In this document: positions 1 through 5,471 of the stretch, one piece after another
How positions within the stretch are numbered: the stretch's first letter is position 1
Layout: every line of letters starts with the position of its first letter
Assembly: GCA_022704985.1 (NCBI GenBank)
Contig: JAKJFI010000055.1
Location: forward strand, 1-6,225
DNA length: 6,225 nt
Source of the DNA: Candidatus Omnitrophota bacterium
Lineage (GTDB): Bacteria; Ratteibacteria; UBA8468; B48-G9; JAFGKM01
Direction of reading: 5' to 3'
Position numbers and translations under genes: made by a program
The notes under the pieces: generated by a model
What the model was told of the DNA's origin: nothing
Seen by the model: the letters and a program-made list of their open reading frames with translations, nothing else
The model's database searches: none

Positions 1-48
1 GGTGAAAATTATGGGAGGCATCTCCCGCAAGAAGGTTTGAACAGGTGA
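1..48 (+). CDS. 3' tail of an unidentified upstream gene (partial, frame unresolved)
   Basis: Two frames are open from the window edge. One reads VKIMGGISRKKV and stops with TGA at 38-40. The other reads GENYGRHLPQEGLNR and stops with TGA at 46-48, overlapping the dxr GTG start in a GTGA arrangement typical of translational coupling. Neither tail is long enough to identify. In many bacteria the gene before dxr is cdsA (phosphatidate cytidylyltransferase), and a short basic end such as SRKKV would suit a membrane protein, but that is only a guess from gene order. Either way the upstream gene ends within a few bases of dxr, which suggests a shared transcript. Confidence 0.35.
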   Translation, partial: GENYGRHLPQEGLNR

Positions 49-1172
49 AAAACATCGTAATACTCGGCAGTACCGGAACGATAGGCGTGAATACCCTTGA
101 GGTCATACGTCATGGGAAGGGAAGGTTCAGGGTATTGGGTCTTGCGTGCCGCAACAAGAAGGATATTCTTGCGGGACAGATAAGGGAGTTCAAGCCGCCG
201 TATGTTTATATTGAAAAGGAAGCCCCGCTTTTTGAGAAGGAGTTTCCGTGCGCGCGTTTTCTCCACGGCGAAAGCGGCTTGGAGGAAATGGCCGTTCTTG
301 ATAAAGCGGATATCGTCATATGCGCCGTACCCGGCATCAGCACTCTTAAAGCGGTGGTTGCGGCTGTAAGGAAGGGAAGAACCGTCGGGCTTGCCACGAA
401 AGAGATACTGGTGGTTGCCGGCCACATCGTCAAACCGCTTGCAAGAAGATACGGCGCCAGTCTTCTGCCGGTTGACAGTGAGCACAATGCAATTTTCCAG
501 GCGCTTAACGGAGTAAAAAAACAGGATGTGGAAAGGATATACCTTACCGCTTCAGGAGGCCCTTTTTGGGGAAAACCCGCGGCGCGCAAGGTAACGGTAA
601 AAGACGTGCTCAAGCACCCGGTATGGAAGATGGGCAGGAAAATCACGGTTGACTCCGCAACTATGATGAACAAGGCGTTTGAAATCATAGAAGCGCACTA
701 CCTGTTTGACATCCCCGCAGAGAAAATCGACGTCCTGATTCATCCGGAAGCGGTTGTTCACGGGATGGTTGAGATGAGGGACGGAACTGTCAAGGCGGTG
801 ATGTCTGCGCCGGACATGAAGTTTCCATTGAATTTCGTGCTGGACTATCCCGACCGCAGGAGCTCTCCGTGGCAGAAGCTTAATTTTGAAAAAATAAAGC
901 AACTTACATTCCTGCCAGCTGACAGGAGTTTGGCGTGGTTTTCTCTGGCGGTGCAGGCGATTGGAAAGAAGGGTTCTTTTCCCGTTGCGCTGAACGCTGC
1001 AAACGAGGAAGCGGTAGACCTGTTTCTCGAGGGCAAGCTCGAGTTCTGCGAGATACTAAAGGTTGTTCAGAATGTTTTAAGGCGTCACAGGTTGAAAAAG
1101 ACGGTTTCTATAGATGACATTCTCTGTATTCACGAAATTACAAAAAAACAGGTAAGAGGACTTGTGGGATAA
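45..1172 (+). CDS. dxr: 1-deoxy-D-xylulose 5-phosphate reductoisomerase
   Basis: This cytosolic enzyme converts DXP to 2-C-methyl-D-erythritol 4-phosphate using NADPH and a divalent metal, the first committed step of MEP isoprenoid synthesis. The 375 aa length is near the usual 380-400. The N-terminal Rossmann fold has GSTGTIG at residues 8-14. The catalytic domain has PVDSEHNAIFQAL with metal ligands D144 and E146, the SGGPF loop at 170-174, HPVWKMG at 191-197, and DSATMMNK followed by the third ligand E213. LNAANEEAV lies in the C-terminal helical domain. The start is GTG at 45, since no other start codon lies between it and the in-frame TGA at 3-5. AAGAAGG at 29-35 is a good ribosome binding site 9 bases away. 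Two normally conserved patches are altered: LATKE (residues 116-120) replaces the usual LANKE, and IHPEAVVHG replaces IHPQS. Confidence 0.97.
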   Translation: MKNIVILGSTGTIGVNTLEVIRHGKGRFRVLGLACRNKKDILAGQIREFKPPYVYIEKEAPLFEKEFPCARFLHGESGLEEMAVLDKADIVICAVPGISTLKAVVAAVRKGRTVGLATKEILVVAGHIVKPLARRYGASLLPVDSEHNAIFQALNGVKKQDVERIYLTASGGPFWGKPAARKVTVKDVLKHPVWKMGRKITVDSATMMNKAFEIIEAHYLFDIPAEKIDVLIHPEAVVHGMVEMRDGTVKAVMSAPDMKFPLNFVLDYPDRRSSPWQKLNFEKIKQLTFLPADRSLAWFSLAVQAIGKKGSFPVALNAANEEAVDLFLEGKLEFCEILKVVQNVLRRHRLKKTVSIDDILCIHEITKKQVRGLVG

Positions 1173-1188
1173 AATAATTATTGCCGTT

Positions 1189-1229
1189 GCTCTCCCTCTC
1201 TCTTGAGGAGAGGGAAGGGTGAGGGTGAA
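1189..1229 (+). repeat. CT/GA-rich hairpin repeat, copy A (before rseP)
   Basis: CCCTCTC at 1194-1200 pairs with GAGAGGG at 1208-1214 around a 7-base loop, TCTTGAG. A tail GGGTGAGGG follows at 1217-1225. The same core (CTTGAGG, then GGGTGAGGG) recurs before ispG at 2362-2388. From memory, CCCTCTCCCTTGAGGG-type repeats with a GGGTGAGGGTG tail are scattered in intergenic gaps of many environmental bacterial genomes; I have no search result for this genome. The copy fills most of the 69-base gap between dxr and rseP. Confidence 0.75.
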
Positions 1230-1237
1230 AAGGGTGG
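1230..1237 (+). promoter_or_regulatory. ribosome binding site of rseP
   Basis: AAGGGTGG lies just beyond the repeat and ends 4 bases before ATG 1242; its AAGGG core is 7 bases away. It decides the start at 1242 over the in-frame TTG at 1203, which sits inside the repeat hairpin and has no purine-rich site ahead of it. Confidence 0.65.
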
Positions 1238-1241
1238 TAAA

Positions 1242-2327
1242 ATGATACTTTCAATAGTCTCGGTAATAATGCTTTTTTCAATCATCATACTTGTTCATGA
1301 GGCAGGGCATTTTCTTGCGGCAAAGAGGGTCGGCATAAGGGTTGAGAAGTTTTCCCTCGGATTCGGACCGAAGCTCTTCTCCAGGAAGAAGGGTGACACT
1401 GTCTATCAGGTTTGCCTTCTGCCGTTCGGCGGTTTTGTAAAGATGTCGGGCGACGAATACGAAGGGGAAGAGAGAGAAAAATTCGAGGAATGGGAGTATA
1501 TGGGCAAGAGTCCGGGACACAGGAGCCAGGTTGTCGCTGCCGGTTCCATCAATAACCTTGTTCTCGGTTTTTTGCTTCTCATCCCGGTTTTCATGATAGG
1601 CGTGCCCGGCTACGACGGCACGAAAATAGGCTCGTTTGTCGAAGGTCTTCCCGCGGCCGAATCAGGGCTTAATATCGGCGACAGAATCATAGAAGTAAAC
1701 GGCGCGGAATGCAAAGAATGGTTTGACGTGTTGATGAACATAAAGGGCGCCATAGAGCGGGACGAGAAACAACCGGTCAACCTCAAAGTGGAACGGAACG
1801 GACAGATGCTGGAAGTCGGCGTTATGCCGGGGTTGCTGCCGGACGCCGAAGCGGAAAAAGGCGGAAAGCCGGTCTATATACTCGGCATTTCTCCGATGGA
1901 GAAAATGGAGAAGTTCTCACCGCCGGGCGCTGTGGTGAAAGCTGGAAAAGAGTTTCGCAAGATGTTATACGGAATATACGTTGCGCTCAAGATGCTCATA
2001 ACAAAGCAGGTTTCCGCAAAACAGCTCTCCGGTCCCATAGGTATCGCACAGTGGGGCGGGGAGATTGTCCATTACGGACTGGGGAGGTTCCTCTACTTTA
2101 TGGCGTTCATCAGCGTGAACCTCGGAATAATCAACCTCATGCCGTTCCCTATCCTTGACGGAGGCCATATCTTCGGGCTCGCAGTTGAAAAGATTTCACG
2201 CAGGCGGCCGTCCAGGAAAACCCTGGAGTGGACGGGATACGTGGGTTTTATTCTCATAATAGGGCTTGCGTTGTATGTAACGTATAACGATGTTTTGAGG
2301 ATTGTTGAAGACCTGATAAAGAAATGA
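1242..2327 (+). CDS. rseP: Site-2 intramembrane zinc metalloprotease, RseP/RasP family
   Basis: This inner-membrane M50 protease cuts single-pass membrane proteins such as anti-sigma factors and leftover signal peptides within the bilayer. It has 361 aa from ATG 1242. The first membrane segment carries the zinc motif HEAGH at 19-23. The family signature PFGGFVKMSGDE lies at 61-72. A second membrane segment spans about 105-122. A single PDZ domain follows at about 125-195 (EGLPAAESGLNIGDRIIEVNG region). SGPIGIAQ is at 263-270, and the second zinc motif NLMPFPILDGG at 298-308 supplies D306. A final membrane helix covers about 332-347. E. coli RseP is about 450 aa with two PDZ domains; the one-PDZ form is common elsewhere. 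The open frame reaches back to TTG 1203, but those 13 codons (MRRGKGEGEKGGK) are repeat sequence and would put a charged tail before the first helix. Confidence 0.95.
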   Translation: MILSIVSVIMLFSIIILVHEAGHFLAAKRVGIRVEKFSLGFGPKLFSRKKGDTVYQVCLLPFGGFVKMSGDEYEGEEREKFEEWEYMGKSPGHRSQVVAAGSINNLVLGFLLLIPVFMIGVPGYDGTKIGSFVEGLPAAESGLNIGDRIIEVNGAECKEWFDVLMNIKGAIERDEKQPVNLKVERNGQMLEVGVMPGLLPDAEAEKGGKPVYILGISPMEKMEKFSPPGAVVKAGKEFRKMLYGIYVALKMLITKQVSAKQLSGPIGIAQWGGEIVHYGLGRFLYFMAFISVNLGIINLMPFPILDGGHIFGLAVEKISRRRPSRKTLEWTGYVGFILIIGLALYVTYNDVLRIVEDLIKK

Positions 2328-2349
2328 CCATCTGTAGAAGCGTAACCGC

Positions 2350-2390
2350 CTTTTCCTCTCCCTTGAGGGGAAAGTGTTCGGGTGAGGGAT
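2350..2390 (+). repeat. CT/GA-rich hairpin repeat, copy B (before ispG)
   Basis: This is a diverged second copy of the repeat before rseP. CTTGAGG at 2362-2368 and GGGTGAGGG at 2380-2388 match copy A exactly, and the stretch between them is 3 bases longer. CTTTTCC pairs imperfectly with GGGGAAAG across the centre. It takes up more than half of the 72-base rseP-ispG gap and runs into the ispG ribosome binding region. Confidence 0.7.
2384..2388 (+). promoter_or_regulatory. probable ribosome binding site of ispG, inside the repeat
   Basis: GAGGG lies 11 bases before ATG 2400 and belongs to the repeat tail GGGTGAGGG. A second purine stretch, TAAGG at 2393-2397, is only 2 bases from the ATG and too close to be the main site. 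The in-frame GTG at 2382 is a possible alternative start, but it lies within the repeat itself. Confidence 0.5.
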
Positions 2391-2399
2391 TGTAAGGCA

Positions 2400-3491
2400 A
2401 TGAGGAGAAAGACAAGGAAGATAAAAGTCGGCGGGATATACATCGGAGGAAACGCTCCTGTTTCCGTCCAGGGCATGACCAAGGTCCGCACCGCGGACGT
2501 AAAAAGCGCGCTGAAGGAAGCTGGACGGATGGTAAACGAGGGAGCCGAGCTTATCAGGGTCGCCGTTCTTGACCAGGACGATGCCTGTGCGCTGCAGAAG
2601 CTGAAAGAAAAAATTCCGGTACCGCTGGTTGCGGATATACACTACAACCATAAGCTTGCGTTGCTTGCGATTGAGAAAGGCGTTGATAAAATAAGAATCA
2701 ATCCCGGCAACATCTCAAGACAGGGAATAAAAGAAATCGTCAGAGCTGTGAAAGACCGCGGAATACCCGTGCGCATAGGGATAAACTCCGGTTCCGTTGA
2801 GATAAAAAAGTCGCTTGCGGAGACTATGGTCGGCGTGGCGGCGGAGAATATCAGGGTCTTTCAGTCAATGGATTTCCAGTCGATTGTGCTTTCACTGAAG
2901 ACGCCATCGGTGCAGGATACGGTTGACTGTTACAGGAAAATATCCGGACTCTGTGATTACCCCCTGCACCTCGGGATAACAGAAGCCGGAAGGGGCGCGC
3001 TTGCGGAAAGCAAATCCGTGCTGGGGATAGGAATACTTCTTTCAGAAGGGATAGGTGATACGATAAGGGTTTCCCTGACCGAGCCTTCATGGAAGGAGAT
3101 AAAGTCGGGCAGGGCGATTCTGCAGTCACTCGGGATACGGAAATTTGAACCGGAAATCATATCCTGTCCGACCTGTGGTCGGACGCAGGTTGACCTGTTC
3201 CCGGTTTTAAAAAAGGTGGAAAGAGAGATACGCAGATTGCGGGAACGGTACCCGGAAACGGTCAACATGAAGTTTGCGGTCATGGGATGCGGCGTCAACG
3301 GACCCGGGGAAGCCAAACAGGCGGATATAGGCATTGCGGGCGGAGGCAAGAAATTTGCGCTGTTCAAGAAAGGTGTTATAATTGGCACTTATAACCAGGA
3401 TATAATCGTTGAAAAACTAATTACAGCAACAGAAGACCTGTTGAAAATTTCCATCTGTTCGTCATTGCGGACGAATGTGAAGCAATCTTGA
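2400..3491 (+). CDS. ispG: 4-hydroxy-3-methylbut-2-en-1-yl diphosphate synthase
   Basis: This cytosolic [4Fe-4S] enzyme reductively opens ME-cPP to HMBPP, the next-to-last MEP step, so it belongs to the same pathway as dxr. It has 363 aa from ATG 2400. An N-terminal TIM barrel covers about 1-250 (VGGIYIGGNAPVSVQGMT near the start, VADIHYNH at 77-84, KIRINPGN at 97-104, LHLGITEAG at 189-197). The cluster domain has CPTCGRTQ with C256 and C259, and MGCGVNGPGEA with C297 and the conserved E304. C259 and C297 are 37 residues apart, against 31 in E. coli, because of a longer helix. The usual MGCVVNGPGE or MGCIVNGPGE reads MGCGVNGPGE. About the last ten residues (SSLRTNVKQS) and the stop come from a palindromic repeat rather than from IspG sequence. 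Starting at GTG 2382 would add 6 repeat-derived residues. Confidence 0.96.
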   Translation: MRRKTRKIKVGGIYIGGNAPVSVQGMTKVRTADVKSALKEAGRMVNEGAELIRVAVLDQDDACALQKLKEKIPVPLVADIHYNHKLALLAIEKGVDKIRINPGNISRQGIKEIVRAVKDRGIPVRIGINSGSVEIKKSLAETMVGVAAENIRVFQSMDFQSIVLSLKTPSVQDTVDCYRKISGLCDYPLHLGITEAGRGALAESKSVLGIGILLSEGIGDTIRVSLTEPSWKEIKSGRAILQSLGIRKFEPEIISCPTCGRTQVDLFPVLKKVEREIRRLRERYPETVNMKFAVMGCGVNGPGEAKQADIGIAGGGKKFALFKKGVIIGTYNQDIIVEKLITATEDLLKISICSSLRTNVKQS

Positions 3492-3523
3492 GATTGACGC
3501 GGCATAAGACGTCTCGCAATGAC
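3461..3523 (+). repeat. Palindromic GTCATTGCG repeat overlapping the ispG 3' end
   Basis: The ends are perfect 9-base inverted repeats: GTCATTGCG at 3461-3469 and CGCAATGAC at 3515-3523. ACG at 3471-3473 can add pairs with CGT at 3510-3512. A nested central hairpin, CAATC at 3483-3487 with GATTG at 3492-3496, has a TTGA loop. GAAGCAATCT plus the GTCATTGCG ends resembles a dispersed repeat I recall from many environmental and other bacterial genomes, probably a small non-autonomous palindromic element. The ispG stop TGA (3489-3491) lies in the central loop. With no T-run after it, it is not a classic terminator, though the RNA hairpin could slow polymerase or protect the upstream message. Confidence 0.75.
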
Positions 3524-3540
3524 AGGAAGGAGCAGGGATA

Positions 3541-3547
3541 AAGGAGG
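3541..3547 (+). promoter_or_regulatory. strong ribosome binding site of the Gfo/Idh gene
   Basis: AAGGAGG, a full anti-SD match, lies 8 bases before ATG 3556 and fixes that start over ATG 3565 and the out-of-frame ATG at 3549. Confidence 0.85.
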
Positions 3548-3555
3548 ATGAGAGA

Positions 3556-4467
3556 ATGGCAGAGATGAGGATAGGCATTATAGGGTGTGATACTTCGCAC
3601 GTGTCCGCATTCACGAAGCTTCTGAACGATAGCGCCGACCCGTTCCACATTCCCGGCGGAAAAGTCGTTGCGTGTTTTCCGTCTTTCAGCCCGGATATCG
3701 AGTTAAGCGCTTCGAGGGTTGAGGGCTACAAGAAAGAACTGGTGGAAAAGTGGAATATGAAACTGGTTTCCTCGGTGGAAGACCTGCTTCCTTTTGTGGA
3801 TGCGGTGCTTCTTGAAAGCGGCGACGGCAGGCGGCATCTGAAAGAGGCAAAGCCAGTTATTGAGGCAAAAAAAACGCTCTTCATAGACAAGCCGATAACC
3901 GCAAGCTACAAAGAGGCGAAAGAGATATTCGACCTGGCGGCAAAAAATAATGTTCCCGTTTTTTCATCCTCTTCGCTGAGGTTTGACTACAATATCAGCA
4001 GGGCGAGGCAGGAGTTCCAGGCGGATGAAATCGTTGGGTGCGACGCGTTCAGCCCCGCAACCCAGGAGAAGACAAACCCCGGACTTTTCTGGTACGGCAT
4101 ACACGGGGTGGAGATTCTTTACAGCTTCATGGGACCCGGCTGCAAGAGCCTGTTTTCAAAAAAAACAGAAGGGGTGGACTTGGTAACCGGGGTGTGGGAA
4201 GACGGACGCATAGGCACTAACAGGGGAACCAGGAAGGGCGGGCATTTCTTCGGCGCAACCGTATTCGGAGACAAAAAAATAACGCAGGTGACATACTCCA
4301 CGGAAGTTCCGTTCTATGCACAGCTCCTGAAACAGATAGTCCCGTTTTTTCAGACAGGCAAGCCGCCTGTTCCGCAGGAAGAGACCCTGGAGATAATCAG
4401 GTTCATAGAGGCGGCGCTTTTAAGTGAAAAAGAGGGCCGGGAAGTATTGCTTTCCGAAGTGGTATGA
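3556..4467 (+). CDS. Gfo/Idh/MocA-family NAD(P)-dependent oxidoreductase
   Basis: A cytosolic dehydrogenase of the family that oxidises or reduces sugars, inositols and related polyols; the substrate is unknown. The N-terminal Rossmann fold opens with MRIGIIGCDTSHVSAFTKLL (residues 4-23). Its loop is GIIGCDTSH rather than the usual GxGxxG, a variant I associate with a subgroup of these proteins in PVC-type bacteria. The family EKP motif appears as DKP at 111-113 (LFIDKPITAS), where the lysine is catalytic. WYGIHGVE at 179-186 fits the active-site histidine helix of the C-terminal domain. At 303 aa it is shorter than the usual 330-400. The stretch before it is repeat sequence and shows no promoter I trust, so it may be read through from ispG or start within the repeat. 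Family assignment is firm; specificity is not. Confidence 0.88.
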   Translation: MAEMRIGIIGCDTSHVSAFTKLLNDSADPFHIPGGKVVACFPSFSPDIELSASRVEGYKKELVEKWNMKLVSSVEDLLPFVDAVLLESGDGRRHLKEAKPVIEAKKTLFIDKPITASYKEAKEIFDLAAKNNVPVFSSSSLRFDYNISRARQEFQADEIVGCDAFSPATQEKTNPGLFWYGIHGVEILYSFMGPGCKSLFSKKTEGVDLVTGVWEDGRIGTNRGTRKGGHFFGATVFGDKKITQVTYSTEVPFYAQLLKQIVPFFQTGKPPVPQEETLEIIRFIEAALLSEKEGREVLLSEVV

Positions 4468-4617
4468 TTTCATCCGGATAGCCGCGTTGCCTGCGCCGTC
4501 AGCAGTGTGCGGTGTTGCTGGTATTGTATTAAGGCGGCGCATGAAAATATGCAGGAATCCTGTATTGGTGTCGGTATGCTGGAATGGAAAACAACGGGGC
4601 TGTTTTTTTAGATAGTT
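4468..4617. other. 150-base gap with no gene seen, before the tRNA
   Basis: An open frame runs through from 4424, but it overlaps the oxidoreductase end and encodes nothing recognisable. CAGCA/TGCTG at about 4500-4520 could form a weak stem. No -35/-10 pair of good quality is visible for the tRNA. Confidence 0.5.
4588..4609 (+). terminator. weak possible rho-independent terminator
   Basis: AAAACA at 4588-4593 pairs with TGTTTT at 4601-4606 around the loop ACGGGGC, followed by a run of T to 4609. The stem is short and A/T-rich, so termination would be weak. It would separate the oxidoreductase transcript from the tRNA that starts 8 bases later. Confidence 0.25.
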
Positions 4618-4690
4618 GCCCCTGTAGCTCAGAGGACAGAGCAACGGTTTCCTAAACCGTGTGTCGCCCGTTCGAGTCGGGCCAGGGGTA
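4618..4690 (+). tRNA. tRNA-Arg, anticodon CCT
   Basis: A complete cloverleaf of 73 bases. The acceptor pairs GCCCCTG (4618-4624) with CAGGGGT (4683-4689), with one G-T pair at the end. The D stem is GCTC/GAGC (4627-4630, 4639-4642) with an 8-base loop. The anticodon stem is ACGGT/ACCGT around loop TTCCTAA, giving anticodon CCT at 4651-4653, which reads AGG. The variable loop is GTGTC. The T stem is GCCCG/CGGGC with loop TTCGAGT. The discriminator base is A4690. CCA is not encoded (ACTTTTT follows), so it must be added after transcription. AGG is the most used arginine codon in the nearby ispG. The five Ts just after the tRNA might help termination. Confidence 0.96.
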
Positions 4691-4740
4691 CTTTTTAAAG
4701 GCAGTGAAGATAAAAGCAGAAAAAAAAGAGGGGGTGGAAA

Positions 4741-5469
4741 ATGAAACTGGCGGTACAGAGTTATTGTTTCAGGGGATTCAAGGACAACCGGGTGGTTGCA
4801 GGTATGGTCAAGGAATGCGGTTTGAGCAGGATAGAACTTTGCGGGGCGCACTGTGATTTTACCGATACATCCAAATTCCGCGATGTTATTGCGGCGTACA
4901 ATGATGCCGGGGTGGAGATTTGCTCTATCGGCGTGCAGGGGTTGAACAACGACGCTGAGAAGGAACGGAAGTATTTTGAGTTTTTGAAAATGGCCGGCAT
5001 CGGGATGATGAGCGTTGACTTTTATCCTGCAACGGTTCCGGCGGCCTACAGAACCGCAGAACGGCTCGCTGACGAGTATGATGTTAAACTGGCGATTCAC
5101 AACCACGGTTCCCGCCACTGGCTCGGCACCGAACAGATATTGGATTGCGTTTTCAAGAGCACTTCCCCGAGAATTGGACTCTGTCTTGATACCGCATGGG
5201 CTCTCGATTCAAGACACGACCCCCTGGAAATGGCCGAGAAGTTCAGGGACAGGCTTTACGCCGTGCACCTGAAGGACTTCGTTTTTGACAAGGCGGCCAA
5301 ACCGCAGGATGTAATACTGGGTGAAGGCAACCTGGACCTTAAAGGGCTGGTTGGACTCTTGAAAAAAAACGGTTTTTCCGGAGAAGAGATAATTGAGTAT
5401 GAGGGAGACGTTAATAATCCTGTTCCCGCCCTGCAAAAATGTGTCGAGGCAGTTCGCAGAGCAGAATAA
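4741..5469 (+). CDS. Sugar phosphate isomerase/epimerase-like TIM-barrel protein
   Basis: This 242 aa protein has the xylose-isomerase-like TIM barrel (AP endonuclease 2 family) typical of sugar isomerases, epimerases and inosose dehydratases. Strand-end motifs carry the likely metal and substrate ligands: IELCGAH at 31-37, AIHNHGSRHWLGT at 118-130, GLCLDTAWALDSRHDP with D150 at 146-161, VHLKDF with H176, GEGNLDLKGL from 194, and IIEYEGD at 217-223. The repair-enzyme function of the fold is unlikely given the short length and these motifs. ATG 4741 follows GAGGGGG (4728-4734) by 6 bases. It follows the tRNA by 50 bases and is followed after 2 bases by a permease gene. With the upstream Gfo/Idh oxidoreductase it could act in one sugar or polyol route, but the substrate is not readable. 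Confidence 0.85.
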   Translation: MKLAVQSYCFRGFKDNRVVAGMVKECGLSRIELCGAHCDFTDTSKFRDVIAAYNDAGVEICSIGVQGLNNDAEKERKYFEFLKMAGIGMMSVDFYPATVPAAYRTAERLADEYDVKLAIHNHGSRHWLGTEQILDCVFKSTSPRIGLCLDTAWALDSRHDPLEMAEKFRDRLYAVHLKDFVFDKAAKPQDVILGEGNLDLKGLVGLLKKNGFSGEEIIEYEGDVNNPVPALQKCVEAVRRAE

Positions 5470-5471
5470 CA

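Noticed and set aside
1203..1241. N-terminal extension of rseP starting at TTG 1203
   Set aside because: The 13 codons are repeat sequence, TTG lacks a binding site, and ATG 1242 starts directly at the first membrane helix as in relatives.
3461..3523. Reading the GTCATTGCG palindrome as an intrinsic terminator or as inverted ends of an insertion sequence
   Set aside because: There is no T-run after the stem, and 63 bases cannot hold a transposase; a dispersed palindromic repeat fits better.
4618..4690. tRNA as an integration site for a genomic island
   Set aside because: No integrase and no repeat of the tRNA 3' end is visible in the downstream sequence.
4420..5118. Long reverse-strand open frame of 232 codons across the tRNA
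   Set aside because: Its middle reads TGDTRFRKPLLCPLSYRG, the familiar false protein made by translating the complement of a tRNA gene. The rest is antisense to the oxidoreductase end and the TIM-barrel gene, which have real motifs.
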